From contig JARIDO010000051.1 of NCBI GenBank assembly GCA_029263895.1, positions 1 to 41,661 on the forward strand: 41,661 bases of DNA, read 5' to 3'. The stretch is from Sporosarcina sp. (GTDB lineage: Bacteria > Bacillota > Bacilli > Bacillales_A > Planococcaceae). Below the pieces are notes generated by a model that saw nothing but the letters and a program-made list of their open reading frames with translations, did not search any database and was not told the DNA's origin. The stretch's first letter is position 1; every line of letters begins with the position of its first letter. The translations under genes and the position numbers were made by a program. Shown here piece by piece: positions 15,535 to 23,045 of the stretch.

Positions 15535-16578
15535 ATGTTATTCCTTGCTTTGGCTACAGCTTTTATTGCAGCCATCATTTTTACTCCACTTGTCATAAGA
15601 TTAGCATATCGTATCGGTGCGGTTGACCGCCCGAATTATCGAAAAGTACATGCGACTATAATGCCACGAATCGGCGGTTTAGCTATATTTGGTGCATTCC
15701 TGGTAGGGTATTTTATACTCGGACCAGAGAACGAACACGCAGTAGCAATGTTTGTTGGTGCTTTCATCATTATCCTGTTAGGATTTCTTGATGATATGTT
15801 CGAAATTACTGCGAAAGCAAAATTCTCAGGACAATTCGTAGCAGCAATTATCGTTACAACATGGGGCGATATGCAAATAGAATTCATTAACTTACCACTT
15901 ATAGGTCAATTTGATTTTGGTTATCTTAGTATTCCAATCACTATCATTTGGATTATTGGTATTACTAATGCCATTAACCTGATTGATGGATTAGATGGCT
16001 TGGCAGCGGGTGTATCTACAATTGCATTGCTTTCGATTACAGTGATGGCACTGATTATGGGGAATATGTTTGTAGTGGCGACAGCTGCAATTTTAGCAGC
16101 AAGCTCACTAGGCTTTCTATTCTACAATTTTCATCCTGCAAAAATCTTCATGGGAGATACAGGGTCGCTGTTTATGGGCTTCATGATTTCTGTATTAGCA
16201 TTGCTCGGATATAAGAACGTTGCTGTTGTATCATTAATTATCCCGATTATTATTTTAGGGGTTCCAATTTCAGATACATTTTTTGCGATAGTTCGTCGTA
16301 TACGAATGAAGCAAAAGATTACAGCTCCAGATAAATCACATTTACATCACTGCTTGTTGCGGGCTGGCTTCTCACATCGACAAACAGTTTTAGTGATTTA
16401 CGGTCTAGCGATCTTGTTTGGTGTAGTTGCCGTTCTATTTTCGCAAGCGACTGTATGGGGCGCGATTGTACTTGTGTTAGTTATGTTGCTCGTTATTGAG
16501 TTATTTGTTGAGATTATCGGTTTGGCGGGTGCGAATTACCGCCCGATATTAAATCTTGTGCGTATGATAGGGAAGTAA
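15535..16578 (+). CDS. tagO: Undecaprenyl-phosphate GlcNAc-1-phosphate transferase TagO (MraY/WecA family)
   Basis: A 347-residue polytopic membrane enzyme (about 10-11 helices) that transfers GlcNAc-1-phosphate to undecaprenyl phosphate, the first step of wall teichoic acid and related polymer synthesis. Family motifs are GFLDDMFE (Mg-binding Asp pair, about 83-90), NAINLIDGLDGLAAG (about 144-158), FMGDTGSLFMGF, and the cytoplasmic HLHHCLLRAGFSHRQ that marks the GlcNAc-specific group. RBS GGGAGGC is five to eight bases before ATG. A wall-polymer ligase of the LCP family is the next gene, on the other strand. Confidence 0.93.
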   Translation: MLFLALATAFIAAIIFTPLVIRLAYRIGAVDRPNYRKVHATIMPRIGGLAIFGAFLVGYFILGPENEHAVAMFVGAFIIILLGFLDDMFEITAKAKFSGQFVAAIIVTTWGDMQIEFINLPLIGQFDFGYLSIPITIIWIIGITNAINLIDGLDGLAAGVSTIALLSITVMALIMGNMFVVATAAILAASSLGFLFYNFHPAKIFMGDTGSLFMGFMISVLALLGYKNVAVVSLIIPIIILGVPISDTFFAIVRRIRMKQKITAPDKSHLHHCLLRAGFSHRQTVLVIYGLAILFGVVAVLFSQATVWGAIVLVLVMLLVIELFVEIIGLAGANYRPILNLVRMIGK

Positions 16579-16590
16579 AGAAGCGTAAAT

Positions 16591-16624
16591 AAAACGATGC
16601 CACTAAAAGTGTGCATCGTTTTTT
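16591..16624 (+). terminator. Terminator of tagO
   Basis: AAAACGATGC (16591-16600) pairs with GCATCGTTTT, followed by T. Confidence 0.85.
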
Positions 16625-16641
16625 GTACTTCAATATTGGGT

Positions 16642-16720
16642 GTAGCAATAAGTTTTACATAAAATTAGTCAGCAATAACGAATCTTTAAACGGTAGTCAA
16701 TAAGTTTTCGTAAAATAGTT
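16642..16720. repeat. Imperfect direct repeat in the tagO/LCP convergent gap
   Basis: CAATAAGTTTT followed by TAAAAT occurs at about 16645 and again at about 16698, each preceded by GTAG and followed by AGT-like sequence. The two copies are about 28 bases long and 53 bases apart. No function is evident. Confidence 0.5.
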
Positions 16721-16751
16721 CGGAATATGTGGGTTTTCAGAAAGAATGAAT

Positions 16752-16795
16752 AGCTAAAAGCCATTGGATTCAACTTGAACCCAATGGCTTTTAGT
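16752..16795 (-). terminator. Terminator of the LCP gene
   Basis: A long stem (CTAAAAGCCATTGG with its complement) begins at the LCP stop codon. On the minus strand the downstream tract is only moderately T-rich. Confidence 0.7.
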
Positions 16796-17849
16796 TATTC
16801 GTCGTTTTTACTTTTGTTGCGCTTGTAGCATGCTCATCAGTTTTGGAACTACGTTCGGTTAATTTTGAAGAATTGGTCATAATATTAAGATGGTTTTTCA
16901 ATATGTGTTTTACTTCATCAAGACTAGATGCCTCGAGTTTATAGTAATAAACACCTGTTGACATATCATCAGAACCATTTAGATTAAGTGCGTCTATCTG
17001 AGGCATTCCATCTTTTACATAGTCGATAAAAGATGTCATTTCCTTGTATGTCATGTCTGTTTTCATATTATCGCCAACTGCATCAATAACGTCGCCATAT
17101 TTGGTAAGTGCTTTAAGGGACACTGTTTCATTTACAATTGCTTCTAAAATTATTTGTTGTCGTTTACCACGTTCGACATCATTGTCCATTTTTCTTGTTC
17201 TAGCTAGTGCAAGAGCATGTCGACCGTCCAACTTTTGCATTCCGCGTTTTAGTTGAATTGTGTAATTGTCGTTTTCATCCATCTCAAGTCGCTCATATGG
17301 TACATCCACTTCAATTCCACCGACCGCATCAACAATGTCAATGAAGGCATTGAAGTTCATTTTTACATAGTAGTCAACGGGGATGTCGAGTAAACCTTCT
17401 ACAGCTTCAATCGTTGCTCTTGTTCCGCCGAATGCGTGCGCGTGTGTAATTTTATCTTTATATCCAACCTCTGGAATGTAAACATATGAATCACGAGGAA
17501 TGCTTACAAGTTTAACTGTTTTTTTAATTGGATTTAATGTGGCGAGTATTAATGCGTCAGAACGACTATGTGCATCACCTTGATTACGCTCCATGCTATC
17601 ATCTACACCAATGAATAAGATGGATATATTATTGTTTGATAACTTAACTTTAGCATCGCGTAAATTAGATTTTTGTCGATCTGGAATTACTTCATGTGCT
17701 CTGTCTATTGCATTTTCTGCTTTTATTTTCAAAGTTACTGCATAAGCAACTACGACTAAGAAAGCAGATAGTGTGACGAGTAACAAAATCTTGAGGCCTA
17801 AGCGTCTTTTCTTTGGTTTTACATATTTCTTATAATTAGTTTTGTTCAT
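16791..17849 (-). CDS. LytR-CpsA-Psr (LCP) family cell-wall polymer transferase
   Basis: A 352-residue protein with a basic cytoplasmic N terminus, one membrane helix (about 20-42) and an extracytoplasmic LCP domain. Visible motifs are ILFIGVDDS, RSDALILATLNPIKKTVKLVS followed by IPRDSYVYIP, the Arg-rich DGRHALALARTRKMDNDVERGKRQQ, and PVDYYVKMNFNAF. LCP enzymes move wall teichoic acid from its lipid carrier to peptidoglycan, which fits tagO next door. The Ser/Thr/Lys-rich tail after about residue 320 is probably disordered. ATG at 17849 follows GGAGGAG by six bases; an overlapping earlier ATG is out of frame. Confidence 0.93.
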   Translation of the reverse strand: MNKTNYKKYVKPKKRRLGLKILLLVTLSAFLVVVAYAVTLKIKAENAIDRAHEVIPDRQKSNLRDAKVKLSNNNISILFIGVDDSMERNQGDAHSRSDALILATLNPIKKTVKLVSIPRDSYVYIPEVGYKDKITHAHAFGGTRATIEAVEGLLDIPVDYYVKMNFNAFIDIVDAVGGIEVDVPYERLEMDENDNYTIQLKRGMQKLDGRHALALARTRKMDNDVERGKRQQIILEAIVNETVSLKALTKYGDVIDAVGDNMKTDMTYKEMTSFIDYVKDGMPQIDALNLNGSDDMSTGVYYYKLEASSLDEVKHILKNHLNIMTNSSKLTERSSKTDEHATSATKVKTTNN

Positions 17850-17863
17850 TCATTGCTCCTCCG

Positions 17864-17882
17864 GAATCGACAAGTTCGATTC
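17864..17882 (-). promoter_or_regulatory. Hairpin in the LCP 5' leader
   Basis: GAATCGA and TCGATTC flank a 5-base loop immediately upstream of the LCP ribosome site. It has no T run, so it may affect mRNA stability or translation. Confidence 0.35.
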
Positions 17883-17955
17883 ATCTATACACGGTAGTTT
17901 ATTTTTTCCGTTATTACACTAGTATACATCTTTGGATGAAAATCGTATAGCTATT

Positions 17956-18588
17956 TCAAATGTCGAATTCAATAAAATCGGAAGAAAGAGTCTCGAATTT
18001 TGCTTGACCATTGGTTAACTCTGTTAACCAATTTATAAAAACTTCTTTCTCAGAAACGGGACAGTAAATGTAAATGTCGACAGTGTCGGTATAAGAAATT
18101 TCCTTTAGTGAGTAGTTGGATTGTCTTACTTCATTTTCTACTTTACCTAATAACGTGTAATCTATGATCACTTTCATTTGATAGTGAAGCCGCCTCTTTA
18201 CAATGCCGGTTGCAGCGATGCCTTCAGATGTAGCTCTACCATAGGCGCGGATTAACCCGCCTCCGCCTAGTTTTATGCCGCCGAAATAGCGCGTGACAAC
18301 AACAACTGTATCTTTCAACTGTTGCTTCTTTAATACTTCTAGCATTGGGACTCCAGCTGTGCCAGAAGGCTCACCATCATCATTTGCTTTTTGGATGTTA
18401 TCGTGCTCACCAATCAAATAAGCAGAACAGTTATGTGTCGCATTATGGTGTATTTTCTTAATGTCTTGAATGAAGTCCATTGCTTGTTGTTCAGTTTCTG
18501 CTCGTTGGACATATGTGATGAATCTGGACTTATGGATAACAAGCTCACTTTGACCGTGACCTTTGACGGTTGTGTAATCAGTTCTCAT
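17956..18588 (-). CDS. yvyE: YigZ/YvyE (IMPACT, UPF0029) family protein
   Basis: 210 residues in two domains. The IMPACT-type domain contains GEPSGTAGVPMLEVL and VVVTRYFGGIKLGGGGLIRAYG, followed by a C-terminal DUF1949-type ferredoxin-like domain (about 140-205). The family is linked to translation control (mammalian IMPACT), but its bacterial role is not settled. ATG at 18588 follows a run of seven G by six bases; the in-frame GTG five codons earlier lies in that site. It is divergent from degS, and the order yvyE/degS-degU matches what I recall from Bacillus subtilis. Confidence 0.92.
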   Translation of the reverse strand: MRTDYTTVKGHGQSELVIHKSRFITYVQRAETEQQAMDFIQDIKKIHHNATHNCSAYLIGEHDNIQKANDDGEPSGTAGVPMLEVLKKQQLKDTVVVVTRYFGGIKLGGGGLIRAYGRATSEGIAATGIVKRRLHYQMKVIIDYTLLGKVENEVRQSNYSLKEISYTDTVDIYIYCPVSEKEVFINWLTELTNGQAKFETLSSDFIEFDI

Positions 18589-18642
18589 TTGCGTCCCCCC
18601 CACTATCTGTAATACAATTTTAATATGAAGTTGTTCCTATGA

Positions 18643-18651
18643 TGATATACT
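18643..18651 (+). promoter_or_regulatory. Candidate extended -10 promoter for degS-degU
   Basis: TGA followed by TATACT, about 75 bases before the degS start. No good -35 is visible. Confidence 0.45.
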
Positions 18652-18694
18652 AAATGTAAGAGAAAAGAAATTCATGAAAGACCACTCGGATAAA

Positions 18695-18711
18695 ACCCTT
18701 AATTAAAGGGT
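18695..18711 (+). promoter_or_regulatory. Small hairpin abutting the degS ribosome site
   Basis: ACCCTT-N5-AAGGGT ends one base before GGGAGGG, so folding could limit ribosome access. It has no T tail. Confidence 0.35.
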
Positions 18712-18724
18712 GGGAGGGAAATTG

Positions 18725-19900
18725 TTGAAAGAGAACTCTATCGATATTCAAGCACTGGAAACCATTTTTAATAGTATGGTCCGCGTGATGGATCAATCCA
18801 AAAATGATATTTATGTTATAAGTGAGCAAAGCCGTCAAGGTTTAGAAGAAATGGAAAGTGAACTTGCAGCAGTTAAAGCTGATATTTCCCGGGTAATAAC
18901 GGAAAGTGATTATTTGGATCATATGACGCGTCAATCCCGTAAGAAATTGGCAGAGGTTTCAAAGAACTTTGCAAAATACTCAGAGGAACAAGTTAGGGTT
19001 GCATATGAACAAGCAAATGATTTATTAATACGCTTATCGATGAATCAGATGGAAGAAAAACAGCTTCGCTATCGACGGGATGAGTTGGAAAGACGTCTTG
19101 TCACATTGCTAGAGACAATCCAACGTGCTGATCATCTTGTAGGACAGGTATCGACTGTCATTAACTACCTTTCGTCCGACTTGCAAAATGTCGGGGAAGC
19201 ACTCGAAACGGCACGATATAAAAAGGAATTTAGTATCAAGATTATTCAAGCTCAAGAAGAAGAGCGTAAGCGTTTATCAAGAGATATTCACGATGGACCT
19301 GCCCAGATGCTTGCGAATGTTCTTATCCGATCTAGTTTAATTGAAAAAACGTATATTGAAAAAGGTCCGGAATTAGCATTTAATGAACTCGAACAACTAA
19401 AAGGTATGGTGAGGAACGCTATCCATGAAGTAAGACGTATTATTTATGATTTACGTCCGATGGCGCTTGATGATCTTGGTTTATTACCTACCCTTCGTAA
19501 ATACATTTCAACAATTGGTGAATATGAAAAAGAGGTTGAATTCCATTTCCAAAACAATGGGAATGATCAACGTTTACGCTCGAATTTTGAAGTTTCTATC
19601 TTCAGACTTGTGCAGGAATGTATATCAAATTCGTTGAAACACGGAAAGGCCAAACATATTTGGGTGAAAGTTGAGTGGCTAAGAGATATAATGAATGTTA
19701 GTGTTAAAGATGATGGAGCTGGATTTGACAAAAATGAAGTTAAAGATAAATCTTTCGGCATCATCGGAATGAAGGAACGTATTGAATTGTTAAAAGGTAA
19801 AATGACAATCAATTCTGCTCCAGGCAATGGAACAATTGTTACGTTTCAAGTACCATTATTAGAAAAGTTGATAGAAACTAGGGACATTGGGAGGAAATGA
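18725..19900 (+). CDS. degS: Sensor histidine kinase DegS
   Basis: A 391-residue cytoplasmic kinase of the two-component pair that controls exoenzymes, motility and competence in Bacillus. A long N-terminal coiled-coil sensor (to about 170) has no membrane helix. It is followed by the phospho-acceptor helix [37 protein letters not shown], and the HATPase region [17 protein letters not shown] and [17 protein letters not shown] place the start at TTG 18725, six bases after GGAGGG. GTG at 18710 lies upstream of that site. A stop three bases before the degU start makes the pair an operon. Confidence 0.94.
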   Translation: MKENSIDIQALETIFNSMVRVMDQSKNDIYVISEQSRQGLEEMESELAAVKADISRVITESDYLDHMTRQSRKKLAEVSKNFAKYSEEQVRVAYEQANDLLIRLSMNQMEEKQLRYRRDELERRLVTLLETIQRADHLVGQVSTVINYLSSDLQNVGEALETARYKKEFSIKIIQAQEEERKRLSRDIHDGPAQMLANVLIRSSLIEKTYIEKGPELAFNELEQLKGMVRNAIHEVRRIIYDLRPMALDDLGLLPTLRKYISTIGEYEKEVEFHFQNNGNDQRLRSNFEVSIFRLVQECISNSLKHGKAKHIWVKVEWLRDIMNVSVKDDGAGFDKNEVKDKSFGIIGMKERIELLKGKMTINSAPGNGTIVTFQVPLLEKLIETRDIGRK

Positions 19901-19902
19901 AG

Positions 19903-20577
19903 ATGACTAAAATTTTAATTGTTGATGATCACCAGCTTTTTCGTGAGGGCGTAAAGCGAATTCTTGACTTTGAAGATTCGTTTGAAGTTGTAGCAGAAGG
20001 TGATGACGGTAGCGAAGTGCAAGCGCTTTATGAGCAATATCTCCCAGACGTAGTCCTGATGGACATCAATATGCCACGTATGAATGGTGTAGACGCAACT
20101 GAAAAGTTAATTTCTAAATATCCAGATGCAAAAGTAATCATTTTGTCGATTCACGATGATGAATCATATGTTTCTCATGCAATGAAAACGGGTGCACTTG
20201 GTTATATGTTAAAAGAAATGGATACGGATGCAATTATTCAAGCTATTAAAGTTGTTGCTCTTGGAGGTTCATACCTTCATCCGAAAGTAACTCATAATTT
20301 AGTAACTGAATTCAGACGTCTAAGTGAACGGGAACACAAAGGTTCGTTCCAACAAAATGATATCCGTCGCCCATTGCATTTATTGACAAAACGTGAATGT
20401 GAAGTATTGCAACTTTTAACAGATGGACAGAGTAACAGAGTAATTGGTGAAACATTGTTTATATCAGAGAAAACTGTAAAAAACCACGTTTCAAGTATAC
20501 TTCAAAAAATGGCTGTTAACGACCGGACACAAGCGGTTGTAAATGCCATTAAAAATGGTTGGGTTGAAGTGAAATAA
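19903..20577 (+). CDS. degU: Response regulator DegU (NarL/FixJ family)
   Basis: A 224-residue transcription factor. The receiver domain begins [20 protein letters not shown] and has its phospho-acceptor at Asp54 in VVLMDINMP. Further on are [20 protein letters not shown] followed by MLKEMD. The C-terminal LuxR-type HTH reads [32 protein letters not shown] and [11 protein letters not shown] at 19903 lies eight bases after GGAGG; ATG at 19897 would be only two bases away. It is phosphorylated by DegS and is closely similar in sequence to the Bacillus subtilis protein as I remember it. Confidence 0.95.
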   Translation: MTKILIVDDHQLFREGVKRILDFEDSFEVVAEGDDGSEVQALYEQYLPDVVLMDINMPRMNGVDATEKLISKYPDAKVIILSIHDDESYVSHAMKTGALGYMLKEMDTDAIIQAIKVVALGGSYLHPKVTHNLVTEFRRLSEREHKGSFQQNDIRRPLHLLTKRECEVLQLLTDGQSNRVIGETLFISEKTVKNHVSSILQKMAVNDRTQAVVNAIKNGWVEVK

Positions 20578-20599
20578 GATTACTGTTTAAAAAAGGATA

Positions 20600-20629
20600 G
20601 AAGAGCCTTCCCTATGGAACGGCTCTTTT
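20600..20629 (+). terminator. Terminator of degS-degU
   Basis: AAGAGCC-TTCC pairs with GGAA-C-GGCTCTT and is followed by T. It lies 20 bases after the degU stop. Confidence 0.8.
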
Positions 20630-20650
20630 GTATATGCAGGAGGAAGAGTT

Positions 20651-21226
20651 ATGCAAAAAAAGATTGCGTTACTGGTTGTAACAGTATTTTTATTAGTCTT
20701 AACTGCTTGTAATAAAGATGATGCAAGTAAAGACAATCAGGGCTCTGTAAATGATGGTGAATCTTCGAATGGCTATGGTTCCATCGATCATGGGGTAGAC
20801 GAAGGGAAAATTGGTTTCTTTATGCAAAATGGTGCAGTTGAAGAAGTTGCAAATGTACCGTCTAAAGAAAAAGAAGAGCTTTTGAACATATTTACGCTTT
20901 ATATGGATTCGTTTAACAACAAAGATATTGAAACGTTCATTGGAACGCTATCTGATCAGACCAAGAGTTCAAACAAAGCCGCTAATCGTTTGGAATTGGA
21001 GAAGAACTTTAAGCTATACGATGTGAAAAGAGCTGCAACTGATATCGTCATTGCTAGTTATAGTGCCGATCAGGCCCAAGTATATTCCACAATGGACACA
21101 ACGGTAATGGAATTGGGCTCTGGCGAGGTTTTAGAAGAATCTAGAGGCAAACAAGTAACCGTTTTTGTGAAAGTCGATGAAGAGTGGAAAGTTAACTCTA
21201 TTCACTTCGTTCCTAATGAAAAATAA
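20651..21226 (+). CDS. Putative lipoprotein with an NTF2-like C-terminal domain
   Basis: 191 residues. The N-terminal signal ends in lipobox LTAC (Cys20), so it is probably anchored outside the membrane. A Gly/Ser/Asp-rich linker (about 22-55) follows. The C-terminal half (LLNIFTLYMDSFNNKDIETF, FKLYDVKRAATDIVIASYS, QVTVFVKVDEEWKVNSIHF) has the helix-then-sheet pattern of NTF2/SnoaL-like proteins; this is a pattern match, not a firm family call. RBS AGGAGGAAG. It has its own terminator and no clear functional link to degSU. Confidence 0.8.
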   Translation: MQKKIALLVVTVFLLVLTACNKDDASKDNQGSVNDGESSNGYGSIDHGVDEGKIGFFMQNGAVEEVANVPSKEKEELLNIFTLYMDSFNNKDIETFIGTLSDQTKSSNKAANRLELEKNFKLYDVKRAATDIVIASYSADQAQVYSTMDTTVMELGSGEVLEESRGKQVTVFVKVDEEWKVNSIHFVPNEK

Positions 21227-21249
21227 AGTTGAATACATTCGTTTAGCGC

Positions 21250-21280
21250 AAAAAGATACTTACAAGGTAAGTATCTTTTT
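21250..21280 (+). terminator. Terminator of the lipoprotein gene
   Basis: AAAAAGATACTTAC-AAG-GTAAGTATCTTTTT, a 14-bp perfect stem ending in T. Confidence 0.9.
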
Positions 21281-21293
21281 ATTTGGTTCATTT

Positions 21294-21652
21294 TCAAATA
21301 ACGTGAGTGCAGAATTTAGTCGTCTATCATTAATTTTTATTTATTGCAGGAGTGCTTTAAAATTCACTTTAACCAATTTTGAATGGCTATTCTTTTTAAT
21401 ACACGTTTTTAATACACTGTTGTTTTCCATTCTAGATGAACGCTTTCCACGGGCGTGGCTTCAGTTTCCTCGTCGCTAAGAGGATTAGCGTGACGGTTGA
21501 GAACCTCACAGGCGAATAGTTTTAGCGACGGGTAGACTCACCGCTCGGAACGGAAATCAGCGGTGTAAACGATTATTTATTATGCTCATAGCATAAGGTA
21601 AATGTGTTAGTGAATTTTCTTCCTCTTATCGTTTTTTAGAAGAGGATTTTTT
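21294..21652. repeat. Composite intergenic element, copy 1
   Basis: Four blocks recur in the same order at 39763-40050. The left block is TCAAATAACG plus AGAATTTAGTCG (21294-21322). Next is a unit with inverted ends, TTTCCATTC (from 21425) and GAACGGAAATCAG (to 21560). Then comes GTTAGTGAATT (21606-21616). Last is a hairpin TCCTCTT/AAGAGGA followed by T (21621-21652), which resembles a terminator. No coding potential is seen. It occupies the first half of the 749-base gene-free stretch 21227-21975; in 21653-21908 I see nothing recognisable. Confidence 0.7.
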
Positions 21653-21908
21653 CTCGTCAACTTCATTTAATTGTACATCTTTATTTTGTTAGAACTCAAA
21701 ATAGAGCTCCTCGTTGTTGTACTGACACATTACTTTTTCTCTAATGAAAAACCTTTGAATAAGGAATGCCGAACGGTCTAACTATTTAATCGATTAGATT
21801 TATTTGTGAAATGTGTCAAAAGCAGTTATGAATTCGGAAGTGACTTCGCTAGCGTTCTTTTTCATATAATTATTAAAAGAGGAAATCATAATAATCTCTA
21901 TGTAGATG

Positions 21909-21937
21909 TTGTTATTTAAGAAGATAAAGCATATACT
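21909..21937 (+). promoter_or_regulatory. Promoter of the YhjD-like gene
   Basis: TTGTTA (21909-21914), a 17-base spacer and TATACT (21932-21937). The predicted transcript start falls beside the SOS box. Confidence 0.7.
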
Positions 21938-21945
21938 AGAAAATA

Positions 21946-21959
21946 CGAACGTATGTTCA
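21946..21959. promoter_or_regulatory. LexA (SOS) box
   Basis: CGAACGTATGTTCA matches the Bacillus LexA consensus (CGAAC-N4-GTTC core) at all core positions. It sits eight bases after the -10 and 16 bases before the start codon, a good place to block transcription. Confidence 0.75.
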
Positions 21960-21975
21960 GAAAGGAGCGTTTGAG

Positions 21976-22335
21976 ATGCCTTTAATCCCGACCGAGGCAT
22001 TGCCCTATTTCGAAAATATGATTTATTTGCCAATGATATTAGTTATTTTAGAACGTGATCATGAGACGTTTGAAAAAGGTCCGTTCAAATTGAAAGGACC
22101 CTACATTAAATTAATTGAAGGTGCAAAAAAATATGTGCGAACGGAATTGCAAGAAACGACGATTTATTTGCGTCGTAATGATATGAAAGTGATACGTAAC
22201 GAAACAGATGCACTTTTTACAGAGTATGTGTTCATTAATGGCGGTTATGAAGACCGTAGACGTTATTTGAATGTCCGTTTACGAAATCGAACGGAAGAAC
22301 TTCTTGGAATGTATTTTGCGATGGTGGAAAAATAA
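21976..22335 (+). CDS. yhjD: YhjD-like protein, SOS-controlled
   Basis: A 119-residue helical protein of unknown function: ENMIYLPMILVILERDHETFEKGPFK, LKGPYIKLIEGAKKYVRTEL and LRRNDMKVIRN are recalled as features of YhjD-family proteins. It has no signal peptide, cysteine or catalytic motif. RBS AAAGGAGCG with ATG at 21976. A LexA box overlaps the transcript start, in line with yhjD being listed among LexA targets of Bacillus subtilis (from memory). Its stop lies one base from the stop of comK on the other strand, with no terminator between. Confidence 0.8.
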   Translation: MPLIPTEALPYFENMIYLPMILVILERDHETFEKGPFKLKGPYIKLIEGAKKYVRTELQETTIYLRRNDMKVIRNETDALFTEYVFINGGYEDRRRYLNVRLRNRTEELLGMYFAMVEK

Positions 22336-22336
22336 C

Positions 22337-22873
22337 TTATAGATTATAAAAATCATCAAAGCCATCATAGTTAACGAATGTTGAAGGGCGCGAGAGCTGT
22401 TGCTGTTTTTTTAAAAAGTTTTTTTCGAGAATTGCGCAGAAAGCATATTGTCTATACATCGTAGAGGCTGAAATCGTCGTGGTGAAAGAACGTTGATTTT
22501 CTAAATGAATTTTACACCCGAGTGGGGTAGCTTCAATATTTTCGATGGCGTGATACGAAAACCAAATGTTTTGTTCCGAATGCGGTGAGATGGTAGGCAT
22601 GAAGATGCATGGTCTCCCAAAATCACTTGCTATGATGATAGGCGTCTTATGCCGATTATTAAGTGTGATTCTAGCTGAGTTTGTTGAGTTTTGGAGAGAG
22701 CCGCCATAATGTTCGCAAGATTTCCTTACGATATGAAGGGGTTTTCGGGGGATGCTAAATTCGCCATTGCGTTCAATAATACGGGTTGAAATCCGATTAT
22801 CCTCCAAAACTGGTTTAAGTATAAATGTGTCGAAAGATACAATGTAATTTAGTGCTTGTCTACTCGTCTGCAA
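22337..22873 (-). CDS. comK: Competence transcription factor ComK
   Basis: A 178-residue DNA-binding activator of the DNA-uptake genes. Family features in order are ISTRIIERNGEF, the PLHIVRKSCEHYGGSLQ block with NNRHKTPIIIASDFG, CIFMPTISPHSEQNIWFSYH and a Tyr/Arg block MYRQYAFCAILE. It is shorter at the C terminus than Bacillus subtilis ComK (192 residues). The start is TTG at 22873, nine bases after AGGAGG; there is no in-frame ATG early enough. The promoter region holds overlapping palindromes and a partial CodY-like site. It converges with yhjD at one base. Confidence 0.9.
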   Translation of the reverse strand: MQTSRQALNYIVSFDTFILKPVLEDNRISTRIIERNGEFSIPRKPLHIVRKSCEHYGGSLQNSTNSARITLNNRHKTPIIIASDFGRPCIFMPTISPHSEQNIWFSYHAIENIEATPLGCKIHLENQRSFTTTISASTMYRQYAFCAILEKNFLKKQQQLSRPSTFVNYDGFDDFYNL

Positions 22874-22893
22874 TCAAAACAACCTCCTAAAAA

Positions 22894-22930
22894 TATACAT
22901 GTATACAAATCCATTGTATGTCAGAAAATT
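22894..22930 (-). promoter_or_regulatory. comK promoter and overlapping operator-like sites
   Basis: On the minus strand a TACAAT -10-like box (22913-22918) is followed at the expected start point by the perfect palindrome TATACATGTATA (22894-22905). A second dyad ATACAA-N5-TTGTAT covers 22903-22919. AATTTTCTGA at 22921-22930 matches the first ten bases of the CodY consensus, with a poor second half. I found no clear AAAA-N5-TTTT ComK box. Confidence 0.45.
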
Positions 22931-23003
22931 CTAAAAGGAAAGCATTTATTGAATATTTATTCCCATGATGATAATTAGGTAGTATAGTCCTGTAAACTGA
23001 ATT

Positions 23004-23036
23004 GAAAAACCTTTCTTGTATTCAAGAAAGGTTTTG
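23004..23036 (-). terminator. Terminator of the M20 amidohydrolase gene
   Basis: AAAACCTTTCTTG and its complement around a 4-base loop, followed by T on the minus strand, directly after the stop codon. Confidence 0.85.
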
Positions 23037-23045
23037 GAGACTGAA

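Noticed and set aside
21177..21479. 100-codon plus-strand frame over the lipoprotein end and the intergenic element
   Set aside because: It crosses a strong terminator and a non-coding repeat, and the first part is the lipoprotein in another frame.
22874..23003. ComK autoregulatory box (AAAA-N5-TTTT) at comK
   Set aside because: No correctly spaced pair was found; only TTTT-N4-TTTT and weak A-rich stretches are present.
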